64,000 bases of DNA, taken from positions 4,092,501 through 4,156,500 of the forward strand of contig NZ_CP108514.1 of the NCBI RefSeq assembly GCF_035989305.1. The letters run 5' to 3'. Positions within the stretch are counted from its first letter, which is position 1. Every line of letters starts with the position of its first letter. Made by a program: the position numbers and the translations under genes. Shown here piece by piece: positions 55,959 through 63,857 of this stretch. Below the pieces are notes generated by a model that ran no database searches, was not told the origin of the DNA, and saw only the letters and a program-made list of their open reading frames with translations. The stretch is from Streptomyces sp. NBC_01233. GTDB lineage: Bacteria; Actinomycetota; Actinomycetes; Streptomycetales; Streptomycetaceae.

Positions 55959-56527
55959 GCCCGGACCGTACGCGCCCGCGCCGCCAGCGTCAGCAGCTTT
56001 TCCACCGGCCACTGGTCGTCGACGTGCTCCCCGTACGACCTGGCGAGGACCGTCCCGTCGGGCGCGATCAGGAAGTCCGCGGGCAGCCCGAGCCGCCCGC
56101 CGGCCTGGGTCCGCGACGGCGCCTTCTGCCGCCCCCGCAACAGTTCGACCGCGCCGAGGGCGACCGCCCGCAGTACCGGCCCCCAGGCGCGCGGGCTCAG
56201 CAGGGAGCGGTAGGACGACTCGACGCCGAATGCGGCGTACAGCCGCTTGTCCGGGTCGGCGATCACCGCGAACGGCAGCCCGGCCACGTGCGCGCGCAGC
56301 TCGTCGGCGCCGGAGTGGAAGACCACCACCTCGCGGATGCCGGCCGCCTCGATCTCCGCGTGCCGCCGCACCACCGAGCGCAGGTGCAGATGGCAGACGG
56401 GGCAGCCGGCGAACCGGCGGAACTGCAGGTGGACGAGCCGCTCGGGATCCGGGACGGCGACGGACGAGCCGTCCGTGACGGCGGTGAGGACGCGGGTGCG
56501 GACGAGGGAACCGGTGTCGAGCTGCAC
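55955..56527 (-). CDS. Peroxiredoxin-like (AhpC/TSA) protein
   Basis: The protein has 190 residues with a thioredoxin fold: LQFRRFAGCPVCHLHLRSV holds a Cys-x-x-Cys (near residue 48), then VVVFHSGADELRAHVAG, FAVIADPDKRLYAAFGV and LPADFLIAPDGTVLARSYG. It may reduce peroxides or act as a thiol oxidoreductase. The GTG at 56527 was chosen over the ATG at 56635 because GGAGG lies 5 bases upstream; the longer form would begin inside the regulatory repeats. It is cotranscribed with the GNAT gene and divergent from a TetR gene. Confidence 0.82.
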   Translation of the reverse strand: MQLDTGSLVRTRVLTAVTDGSSVAVPDPERLVHLQFRRFAGCPVCHLHLRSVVRRHAEIEAAGIREVVVFHSGADELRAHVAGLPFAVIADPDKRLYAAFGVESSYRSLLSPRAWGPVLRAVALGAVELLRGRQKAPSRTQAGGRLGLPADFLIAPDGTVLARSYGEHVDDQWPVEKLLTLAARARTVRA

Positions 56528-56617
56528 GAGGACCTCCACAAGGTCACGGGCGACGAGGCGGCGAGGCGGGGCGCGGCGGAGCGGGGCGGCGGCGACGGGG
56601 CCACGCGGGCCCCTCCG

Positions 56618-56665
56618 TAGGCGTATGCCGTACACCTAACAGCGTAGGCGTATGTCGTACGCTGT
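56618..56665. promoter_or_regulatory. TetR operator region with two direct repeats and an inverted repeat
   Basis: GTAGGCGTATGCCGTAC (56618-56634) recurs as GTAGGCGTATGTCGTAC (56644-56660), 26 bases apart (16 of 17 match). The second copy lies inside a palindrome ACAGCGTA...TACGCTGT (56639-56646 and 56658-56665). The block lies directly before the tetR ATG at 56674 and in the divergent gene's promoter. Confidence 0.72.
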
Positions 56666-56673
56666 CAACCACC

Positions 56674-57294
56674 ATGCCGCGCCCCCGCTCTCTCACCCAG
56701 GACCAACTGGCCGCCGCAGCCCTCGCCGTGATCGACCGTGAGGGGCTCCCGGGGCTGTCCATGCGGGCCGTCGCCGTCGAACTCGGCATCAGCACCATGG
56801 CCCTGTACCGGTACGTCCAGGACCGCGGGGAACTCGAAGCCCTCGTCGTCGAACTCGTCCTCAGCGCCGTCGACAGCACCCTGCCGCCCCCGTCCGCCGG
56901 ACCCTGGCGGGCGCGGGTCACCCTCCTCGTCGACCGGCTGCGGGACACCGCCGGCGCGCACCCCGCCGTCCTGCCGCTCACCTTCACCCACCGGCACCGC
57001 TCCCCCTGCGTACTGCGCTGGGGCGAGACCGTCCTCGGGGTGCTCACCGAGGCCGGACTGGGGGCCGAGGAGCGGATCATCGCCCTGCGCGCCCTCCTCG
57101 CCTACGTGATCGGCGCGATCCAGCAGGAACACCTCGGTGCCCTCTCCGGAGCGGGCACCGCCGCCATCGCCGACCTCCCGGCGGACGCGTTCCCGTACCT
57201 GACCGAAGCCGCCCGCGGCGCCCGCTCCCTCACCCCGGACCGCGAGTTCCACGGCGGCCTCGCCCTGCTCCTGGCCGGCCTGGACCAGCCCTAG
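56674..57294 (+). CDS. TetR-family repressor (tetracycline-repressor-like C-domain)
   Basis: The protein has 206 residues: SLTQDQLAAAALAVIDREGL, then MRAVAVELGISTMALYRYVQDRGELEALV for the HTH. The C-terminal domain is of the TetR_C class (LPLTFTHRHRSPCVLRWGET). The ATG at 56674 (MPRPRSL) lies 8 bases after the palindrome. It probably represses itself and the divergent peroxiredoxin-GNAT pair. Confidence 0.9.
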   Translation: MPRPRSLTQDQLAAAALAVIDREGLPGLSMRAVAVELGISTMALYRYVQDRGELEALVVELVLSAVDSTLPPPSAGPWRARVTLLVDRLRDTAGAHPAVLPLTFTHRHRSPCVLRWGETVLGVLTEAGLGAEERIIALRALLAYVIGAIQQEHLGALSGAGTAAIADLPADAFPYLTEAARGARSLTPDREFHGGLALLLAGLDQP

Positions 57295-57387
57295 ACCCGC
57301 GCCCGGCGCTCCCGAAACGGCACCGGCAGCGGTCCCGCGCCCCGAGAACCACCCGGCCCACCCGGCGATGCGGCAGACTGGCGGTTT

Positions 57388-57409
57388 GGCCGCCCGCGCC
57401 CGGGCGGCC
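57388..57409 (+). terminator. Perfect 9-bp hairpin between tetR and XPB
   Basis: GGCCGCCCG (57388-57396) pairs with CGGGCGGCC (57401-57409) around CGCC. It can end the tetR transcript, or lie in the xpb leader where it would sit 25 bases before the GTG start. Confidence 0.6.
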
Positions 57410-57434
57410 GTCTCACCGCCGGAAAGGGACGCGC

Positions 57435-59078
57435 GTGAACGGACCGCTCATCGTCCAGAGCGACAAGACCCTCCTGCTCGAGGTCGACCACGAGCTCGCC
57501 GGAGCCGCGCGCCGCGCCATCGCTCCGTTCGCCGAGCTGGAGCGGGCCCCCGAGCACATCCACACCTACCGGATCACCCCGCTCGGCCTGTGGAACGCCC
57601 GGGCCGCCGGTCACGACGCCGAGCAGGTCGTCGACGCGCTCGTCGAGTACTCCCGCTACCCCGTCCCGCACGCGCTGCTCGTCGACGTGGCCGAGACCAT
57701 GGCGCGCTACGGCCGCCTCACCCTCTCCAAGCACCCCGTGCACGGCCTGGTCCTGACCAGCACCGACCGGCCCGTGCTGGAGGAGATCCTGCGGTCCAAG
57801 CGGATCGCCCCGCTCGTCGGTGCGCGGCTCGACGCCGACACCGTGGCCGTGCACCCTTCCGAGCGCGGGCAGATCAAGCAGACGCTGCTCAAGCTGGGCT
57901 GGCCGGCCGAGGACCTCGCCGGTTACGTGGACGGCGAGGCGCACCCGATCGAACTGGCCGAGGACGGCTGGGCGTTGCGCCCGTACCAGCAGCAGGCCGT
58001 CGAGGGCTTCTGGCACGGCGGCTCCGGTGTGGTCGTGCTGCCCTGCGGCGCCGGCAAGACGCTGGTGGGCGCCGGGGCCATGGCGATGGCCAAGGCGACC
58101 ACGCTGATCCTGGTCACGAACACCGTCTCGGCCCGCCAGTGGAAGCACGAGCTGGTCAAGCGGACCTCGCTGACGGAGGAGGAGATCGGTGAGTACTCCG
58201 GCACCCGCAAGGAGATCCGGCCCGTCACGATCGCCACGTACCAGGTCCTGACGACCAAGCGGAAGGGCGTCTACCCGCACCTGGAGCTCTTCGACTCCCG
58301 GGACTGGGGCCTGATCGTCTACGACGAGGTGCACCTGCTGCCCGCGCCGGTCTTCAAGTTCACCGCCGACCTGCAGGCCCGCCGCCGGCTCGGCCTGACG
58401 GCCACCCTCGTGCGCGAGGACGGGCGGGAGTCGGACGTCTTCTCGCTCATCGGGCCGAAGCGGTTCGACGCGCCCTGGAAGGAGATCGAGGCACAGGGCT
58501 ACATCGCGCCGGCGGACTGCGTCGAGGTCCGCGTGAACCTCACGGAGTCGGAGCGGCTCGCGTACGCGACCGCCGAGACGGAGGAGAAGTACCGCTTCTG
58601 CGCGACGACGGCGACGAAGCGGAAGGTCACGGAGGCGCTGGTGCGCAAGCACCGGGGCGAACAGACCCTCGTCATCGGCCAGTACATCGACCAGCTCGAC
58701 GAGCTCGGCGAGCACCTGGACGCCCCCGTCATCAAGGGCGAGACCTCCAACGCGCAGCGCGAGAAGCTCTTCAACGCGTTCCGCGAGGGCGAGATCAGCG
58801 TGCTGGTCGTGTCGAAGGTCGCGAACTTCTCCATCGACCTGCCGGAGGCCACGGTCGCCATCCAGGTGTCGGGCACCTTCGGCTCCCGCCAGGAGGAGGC
58901 GCAGCGCCTGGGCCGCGTCCTGCGGCCGAAGGCGGACGGCCACGAGGCGCGCTTCTACTCGGTCGTCGCGCGCGACACGATCGACCAGGACTTCGCGGCG
59001 CACCGCCAGCGTTTCCTGGCCGAACAGGGGTACGCCTACCGGATCATGGACGCCGACGAGCTGCTGGCGAGCGACTGA
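57435..59078 (+). CDS. XPB-type DNA helicase
   Basis: The protein has 547 residues. An N-terminal damage-recognition-like domain (about 1-165) precedes the superfamily-2 core: Walker A PCGAGKTLVG (about 202), DEVH box IVYDEVHLLP (about 296), SAT-like GLTATLVREDG, and motif VI QEEAQRLGRVLRPK (about 485). It is an ATP-dependent 3'-5' helicase of the archaeal/actinobacterial XPB type, thought to act in repair with nuclease Bax1 or similar partners; no nuclease gene adjoins here. The GTG at 57435 has GGAAAGGGAC before it. Confidence 0.93.
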   Translation: MNGPLIVQSDKTLLLEVDHELAGAARRAIAPFAELERAPEHIHTYRITPLGLWNARAAGHDAEQVVDALVEYSRYPVPHALLVDVAETMARYGRLTLSKHPVHGLVLTSTDRPVLEEILRSKRIAPLVGARLDADTVAVHPSERGQIKQTLLKLGWPAEDLAGYVDGEAHPIELAEDGWALRPYQQQAVEGFWHGGSGVVVLPCGAGKTLVGAGAMAMAKATTLILVTNTVSARQWKHELVKRTSLTEEEIGEYSGTRKEIRPVTIATYQVLTTKRKGVYPHLELFDSRDWGLIVYDEVHLLPAPVFKFTADLQARRRLGLTATLVREDGRESDVFSLIGPKRFDAPWKEIEAQGYIAPADCVEVRVNLTESERLAYATAETEEKYRFCATTATKRKVTEALVRKHRGEQTLVIGQYIDQLDELGEHLDAPVIKGETSNAQREKLFNAFREGEISVLVVSKVANFSIDLPEATVAIQVSGTFGSRQEEAQRLGRVLRPKADGHEARFYSVVARDTIDQDFAAHRQRFLAEQGYAYRIMDADELLASD

Positions 59079-59476
59079 GCACGGACCCGCCGCCCGCCCT
59101 GCGGGGCGCGGGCTGTGGCCGTCAGCAGGGCCGGCAGGGGGACGCACCGGACCCACAGGGCCGGCCGGTCCGGTAGCGGGGCGCGGTCGGCGGCGGGTAG
59201 CTGCCGGGTCCAGCAGGCGGCCGAGTCCTACGGGAGGACCAGCAGCCCGAGCAGCTTCGGTACCGTCGAGGGCGGCCGGCGCGGTCGGTCCGGCCCGGAC
59301 GCGGCGGGTCGCCAGCAGGTACGGGACGAAGGCCGCCGGGATGCGGGTGATCCCGGCGGCGATGCCCAGCGCGAAACCCTTGCCGAGCGCGGCGCCCGGC
59401 CGGCCGAGGTCCCACAGGACCGGGCAGGCGAGCAAGGCGGGCAGCCGAGGTCGTCGGTGGTGGGCGGGGTGCTCGC
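59079..59476. other. Intergenic region with a decayed membrane-protein fragment
   Basis: Nothing intact is present between the XPB stop and the small gene at 59477. On the minus strand 59285-59446 reads LPALLACPVLWDLGRPGAAL, then GIAAGITRIPAAFVPYLLATRRVRAG, two helix-like stretches in an otherwise incoherent frame. The rest is GC-rich without features. Confidence 0.5.
59285..59446 (-). pseudogene. Possible membrane-protein remnant
   Basis: Two hydrophobic segments with plausible coding character are visible (about 50 codons), with no start or stop codon in a sensible place and no recognisable family. Listed as a weak candidate for a deleted gene. Confidence 0.25.
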
Positions 59477-59662
59477 TCAGCGGCGTATGACGCCCGCGTC
59501 CTCGGCGTATTCGCCGAGGACGACGACGCTCACGGCGGCCGCCGCGAAGATCTTGGCCGCCTGCAGTGCGCGGCCGAGGGGGCGGCGCGGGCGGGCGTCG
59601 GAGAGGGAGGTGGAGCCGCGCGGGCGGCCACCCTGGACCGGGGTGAAGGTTGCGGTGCTCAT
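59477..59662 (-). CDS. 61-residue hypothetical protein
   Basis: The peptide starts MSTATFTPVQGGRPRGSTSL and ends AKIFAAAAVSVVVLGEYAED-AGVIRR. A basic N-terminal half precedes one hydrophobic helix (about 38-52), so it may be a small membrane-associated protein. The ATG at 59662 is used instead of 59695. No family recognised. Confidence 0.5.
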   Translation of the reverse strand: MSTATFTPVQGGRPRGSTSLSDARPRRPLGRALQAAKIFAAAAVSVVVLGEYAEDAGVIRR

Positions 59663-59771
59663 GTATCCATGGTGCGTTTGCGCCACGCGGATCACATCGC
59701 TCTGGGGGCGTAACCCCGGGCCCCGCGGCCTCCTCCTCCCGGCCCATGCCGACCCCTAGGGACCTCCCTGA

Positions 59772-59853
59772 GGTATGACACTCCCCGGTATGACACCCGT
59801 ACGGCGGTCCCGTACGGAGGGGGACTTCCGAGGGACTTTCGCGGCGGACTTTC
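59772..59853 (+). repeat. Short direct-repeat cluster upstream of the HelD-like gene
   Basis: GGTATGACAC occurs twice (59772-59781 and 59787-59796, 15 bases apart). GGACTTYC occurs three times (59822-59829, 59833-59840, 59846-59853). Two CCGTACGG-like motifs lie between the groups. TAGAAT at 59939-59944 further down could be the promoter's -10. Confidence 0.6.
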
Positions 59854-60043
59854 GGGGGACCCTTTCCCAGGCCTTCCGGCTGCCCCCGGCAATCCCGCCG
59901 TCCGTTTCAATTCGTTCGCGCCGCCGCGCCGCCGCCGTTAGAATCTCCGCTCTTGCCAGCCTCCCACCGCCTCATCGGGGAGAGCCGCCCCCCGGCCGGA
60001 ACCGGCGGGCTTCTGTTCCGTACCAGCAGCTGGAGGCCGTCCC

Positions 60044-62098
60044 GTGCCCGCGCACGCCCCCGAGTCCGACCCGCTCGCCCGCGAACGGGCCCACCTCTCC
60101 GCCTCGCGCTCCGCCCTGCGCGCCATGCGCGAGGACGTCGAAGCCCTCGACATCCGCGACGTCACCGCGAACTGGGTCAACGCGATCGTCCTCCAGGCCC
60201 AGATCGACGACCGCATCAAGGCCCTCGCCGACCTCTCCCACACCCCCCTCTTCTTCGGCCGGCTGAACTACCTGCACGCACCCGGCGCCGAGCTCGCCGA
60301 GGGCGCGGAGGGCGAGCAGTTCTACATCGGCCGCCGCCACGTCCACGACGCCGACGGCGATCCGATGGTCATCGACTGGCGCGCGCCCGTCTCCCAGCCG
60401 TTCTACCGGGCTTCCAAGACCGACCCGCAGGACATCGCGCTGCGCAGGCGCTTCGGCTACACCGGCGGTGAGCTGACGGCGTACGAGGACGAGCACCTGT
60501 CCGACCCCGCCGAGGCCGCCGCCGTGAGCAAGCTGCTCCAGCAGGAGATCGAGCGCCCGCGCGTCGGCCCCATGCGGGACATCGTCGCGACGATCCAGCC
60601 CGAGCAGGACGAGATCGTCCGCTCCGGCCTGTCCGGTTCCGTCTGCGTGCAGGGCGGCCCCGGCACCGGGAAGACCGCCGTCGGCCTGCACCGAGTCGCG
60701 TACCTCCTCTACGCGCACCGCGACCGGCTCGCCCGCACGGGCACGCTCGTCATCGGGCCGAACCGTTCCTTCCTGCACTACATCGAGCAGGTCCTGCCGG
60801 CGCTGGGCGAGCTGGAGGTCAAGCAGGCCACCGTCGACGACCTGGTCGCCCGCGAGGGTCTGGAGGTACACGGCACGGACGCCGCCGAAACCGCCGTGGT
60901 CAAGGGCGACGCCCGGATGGCGGAGGTGCTGCGCCGCGCGCTCGTCTCGCACGTCAGCGCGCCGACCGAGCCGTTGATGGTGGTGCGCGGTTCGCGCCGC
61001 TGGCGGGTGCCCGCGTACGAGATCGCCGAGATGGTCGAGGAGCTGCAGAACCGCGACATCCGCTACGGCGCGGCCCGGGACGCGCTGCCGCAGCGGATCG
61101 CGCACGCGGTGCTCGTACGGATGGAGCAGGCGGGCGAGGCGCCGGACGACCGCGTGCAGGACGCGGTGGCCCGCAACGCGGCGGTGAAGGCCGCGGTCAA
61201 GGCGGTCTGGCCGCCCGTCGAGCCGGCGAAGCTGGTCCTGCGCCTCCTGTCCGACCCCGACTTCCTCGCGCTGCACGCGGCGGACGTCCTCACCGCGGAC
61301 GAGCAGAAGCTGCTCCTGTGGCCGAAGCCGTTCCGCAGCGTGAAGTCGGCGAAGTGGTCGGCGGCGGACCTGGTGCTGATCGACGAGGCCGCCGACCTGG
61401 TGGAGCGGACGCATTCGCTGGGCCACGTCGTGGTCGACGAGGCCCAGGACCTGTCGCCGATGCAGTACCGGGCCGTGGGCCGGCGCTGCACGACGGGCTC
61501 GGCGACGGTCCTCGGCGACCTCGCGCAGGGCACCACCCCGTGGGCCACGCGCAGCTGGGACGAGGCCCTGACCCACATGGGCAAGCCGCAGGCCGTGCTG
61601 GAGGAGCTGACGGCGGGGTTCCGCGTGCCGCGCGAGGTGATCGCGTACGCCTCCCGCCTGCTGCCGTCGATCTCCCCGGGGCTGGCCCCGGTTTCCTCGG
61701 TCCGCGAGACCCCGGGCTCGCTGCGGATCTCGCAGAGCTCGGACCTGACGGCGGACGTGGTGGCGGCCTGCCGCGCGTCGCTCGCCCACGAGGGGTCGAT
61801 CGGGCTGATCGCGGCGGACGCGCGGATCCCCGCGCTGGCGGAGGCCCTGCTGGCGGCGGGCCTGCCGTACCTGTCGCCGGGCGAGGAGACCACGGCCGAC
61901 TCCCGGCTGACCCTGGTCCCGGCCTCTCTGGCGAAGGGTCTGGAGTACGACTACGTGGTCCTGGACGAACCCGCGGCCGTCGTCGACGGCGAACCGGACG
62001 AACGCACGGGCCTGCGCCGCCTGTACGTCTGCCTCACCCGAGCCGTCTCAGGCCTCACGGCCCTCCACGCGGCCCCCCTCCCGACCGCCCTGTCCTGA
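60044..62098 (+). CDS. HelD-like RNA polymerase recycling ATPase/helicase
   Basis: The protein has 684 residues of the actinobacterial (class II) HelD type, UvrD-like superfamily 1. The N-terminus is a charged helical arm (SRSALRAMREDVEALDI). Then VIDWRAPVSQPFYRA, typical of HelD, Walker A GGPGTGKTAVGLHR (about 204), Walker B VVDEAQDLSPMQ (about 464), and a C-terminal helicase motif LKGLEYDYVV-like LAKGLEYDYVVLDEP. HelD removes RNA polymerase from stalled complexes; the related HelR gives rifamycin tolerance in Streptomyces. No rifamycin-associated element (GGGGCTTG inverted repeat) is visible upstream. The GTG at 60044 has GGAGG at 60032-60036. Confidence 0.88.
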   Translation: MPAHAPESDPLARERAHLSASRSALRAMREDVEALDIRDVTANWVNAIVLQAQIDDRIKALADLSHTPLFFGRLNYLHAPGAELAEGAEGEQFYIGRRHVHDADGDPMVIDWRAPVSQPFYRASKTDPQDIALRRRFGYTGGELTAYEDEHLSDPAEAAAVSKLLQQEIERPRVGPMRDIVATIQPEQDEIVRSGLSGSVCVQGGPGTGKTAVGLHRVAYLLYAHRDRLARTGTLVIGPNRSFLHYIEQVLPALGELEVKQATVDDLVAREGLEVHGTDAAETAVVKGDARMAEVLRRALVSHVSAPTEPLMVVRGSRRWRVPAYEIAEMVEELQNRDIRYGAARDALPQRIAHAVLVRMEQAGEAPDDRVQDAVARNAAVKAAVKAVWPPVEPAKLVLRLLSDPDFLALHAADVLTADEQKLLLWPKPFRSVKSAKWSAADLVLIDEAADLVERTHSLGHVVVDEAQDLSPMQYRAVGRRCTTGSATVLGDLAQGTTPWATRSWDEALTHMGKPQAVLEELTAGFRVPREVIAYASRLLPSISPGLAPVSSVRETPGSLRISQSSDLTADVVAACRASLAHEGSIGLIAADARIPALAEALLAAGLPYLSPGEETTADSRLTLVPASLAKGLEYDYVVLDEPAAVVDGEPDERTGLRRLYVCLTRAVSGLTALHAAPLPTALS

Positions 62099-62128
62099 CC
62101 CGCGGCTCCCGCGGCTCCCACGGCGGGC

Positions 62129-62356
62129 CTACGGACCCGTGACGTCCTGCAGCAGGTCCGCCAGTACCTTGCCCGCCAGCGAGCTGAGCACGGTGGTCCC
62201 GACCGCCAGGACGCGGCGCGGCCACTTCGACCGTGCGGCGGGTGCTGCGGGGGCCTCGGGGACGGCGGGGACGGCGGGTGCCGCCGGGGCGGCCGGCACT
62301 GCGGGGACGGCGTCCTGCTCCTGCGGCCGATTCCGCGCGACTGCGTTCCAGTGCAT
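62129..62356 (-). CDS. Pro/Ala-repeat small protein divergent from the XRE regulator
   Basis: The protein has 75 residues. The middle is a VPAVPAAPAAPAVPAVPEAP-type repeat. A basic stretch RSKWPRRV and an amphipathic helix LAVGTTVLSSLAGKVLADLL follow. No domain recognised. It lies back to back with the XRE regulator gene across a palindrome and could be the regulated partner. The ATG at 62356 has AAGGAGAGT just before it, a good ribosome site. Confidence 0.65.
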   Translation of the reverse strand: MHWNAVARNRPQEQDAVPAVPAAPAAPAVPAVPEAPAAPAARSKWPRRVLAVGTTVLSSLAGKVLADLLQDVTGP

Positions 62357-62449
62357 CGAACTCTCCTTGTCCGAGGGGGCGTTGAGCCCACAATGGAACC
62401 GTCGGCGCTGCGGAGTGATGCTCGCCGCGATGCAGCTGGAGTGCTCTCG

Positions 62450-62478
62450 TCCGTGATGCATTTCCGATGCATCACGGA
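62450..62478. promoter_or_regulatory. Perfect inverted repeat, probable XRE operator
   Basis: Arms TCCGTGATGCAT (62450-62461) and ATGCATCACGGA (62467-62478) are perfect over 12 bp with a 5-base spacer. GATGCAT appears in both arms, and a weaker GATGC half-site (62418, 62429) lies to the left. The site is 52 bases before the XRE start codon and 94 bases from the divergent small gene's start. Confidence 0.75.
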
Positions 62479-62529
62479 TGCCGGAGGCCCCGCCCGCCCG
62501 ACCGGGGGGGCCACAGTGGGGGAGGGTTC

Positions 62530-63855
62530 ATGGCGCACCAGGTTCCCAATCAACGCCTGCGACAGACCAGGGAGTCGAGGAATGAGAGCAGAGAGGAGTT
62601 CGCTGCCGCGATCCGCCGGATGGGCAGCGACATCGGCGAGAACGTCGGCTGCACCAAGCGCCATGTCGCCGCTTGGGAGGACGGGGAGATCACCTGGCCG
62701 CGTCCGGTCTACCGGCGGATCCTCTCGGCCCTGCTCGGCCTGTCCCCCACCGAGCTCGGGTTCGCCCCCAGGAACGGCCCGGACTCCGCGGCCCGCGCGC
62801 CGGCGCCCGCACCGGCCCCAGCGGCGGGCGGAGGTGGGGACGTGCTGGACCGCAGGGCCTTCACTGCCGGGATGATCGGCGGCGTCATGCCGCTGGCCGG
62901 AGGCCGTGGGCGGGAGCCCTTGCCCTCCCTCCTGGACGTCGGGGCGGACGTGCGCCTCGTGCCGGCCCAGTTGAGCGCACTGGAGCAGCGCGTCGGCGGC
63001 GCCGCCGTCCTCGACCTGGCGACGACGCAGCTGAAGATGTTCCAGCACCTTTCGCGGCTCACGGAACGCTCGGGCACCCGGGAGGGCCGGGAGCTCCTGT
63101 CGACGATCGGCTGGATCGGCAGGATCGCCGCGTGGAGCGCGTTCGACTCCGGCGACCCGAACCTGGCACGGGTGCTGTTCGGCGAGGCGCGCTCGTACGC
63201 CCTGATGTCCGGGGACTCGCTGCTGCTCGCCGACCTGGCGAACCTGCTGTCCCACCAGGAGCTGTACCTGGGCAATCCGTCGGGCGCCCTTTCGATCATC
63301 GCCACCGTGCACCGCGAGGCTTCCGACGAGCTCTCGCACCCGAAGGTGCGGGCACTGTTCCGGATCCGTGAAATGCAGGCGCGCGCCCTGCTCAAGGACG
63401 CCGCAGGGGTACGGGAATGCGAGCGCGAGGCCTTCTCCCTGTTCGAGATGTCCGAGCGGCACCCCGACGAACTGTGGTGGCTCGGGTTCCTGTCCCGGGG
63501 TGAGACCAGCCGGCAGCTCGGCAGCGCCTATCTCGATCTGGGGGAGCCCGCGCGGGCCGAACGGTTCCTCCGCGAGTCCGCCGACGTCTCGCGTGCCGAC
63601 TTCACGCGCAACGACACCTACTGGCGGATCCGGCTGGCGCAGTCCCTGGCCCTGCTGGGCGAGAACGACGAGGCGGCCGCCCTCGCCCAAGACGTCCTGC
63701 ACCACTACTGGGTCGACGGATCCGGGCGCATCCGCTCCCAGGTGCTGCAGTTCGGCAGGATGCTGGACCCGCGGCAGGGCGGTGCGGCGGCCAGGGACTT
63801 CCACGGCCTGCTACGTGAGGCACAGCCCGCCATGGCCGCGGAGCTCTCGGGCTGA
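62530..63855 (+). CDS. XRE-family regulator with TPR-like C-terminus
   Basis: The protein has 441 residues. The N-terminal HTH (about 8-65) reads LRQTRESRNESREEFAAAIR, GENVGCTKRHVAAWEDGEITWP, and RILSALLGLSP. A Pro/Ala linker and a hydrophobic DRRAFTAGMIGGVMPLAG stretch follow. The rest (about 150-430) is a helical repeat region of the kind in many Streptomyces XRE regulators (LANLLSHQELYLGNPSGALS, SAYLDLGEPARAERFLRESA). Such proteins often pair with small DUF397 proteins, one of which is convergent at 63858. The ATG at 62530 has GGAGG at 62521-62525. Confidence 0.88.
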   Translation: MAHQVPNQRLRQTRESRNESREEFAAAIRRMGSDIGENVGCTKRHVAAWEDGEITWPRPVYRRILSALLGLSPTELGFAPRNGPDSAARAPAPAPAPAAGGGGDVLDRRAFTAGMIGGVMPLAGGRGREPLPSLLDVGADVRLVPAQLSALEQRVGGAAVLDLATTQLKMFQHLSRLTERSGTREGRELLSTIGWIGRIAAWSAFDSGDPNLARVLFGEARSYALMSGDSLLLADLANLLSHQELYLGNPSGALSIIATVHREASDELSHPKVRALFRIREMQARALLKDAAGVRECEREAFSLFEMSERHPDELWWLGFLSRGETSRQLGSAYLDLGEPARAERFLRESADVSRADFTRNDTYWRIRLAQSLALLGENDEAAALAQDVLHHYWVDGSGRIRSQVLQFGRMLDPRQGGAAARDFHGLLREAQPAMAAELSG

Positions 63856-63857
63856 CG

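Noticed and set aside
60044..62098. Calling the HelD-like gene helR
   Set aside because: No rifamycin-associated element is visible upstream and the distinction between HelR and other HelD paralogues cannot be made by eye.
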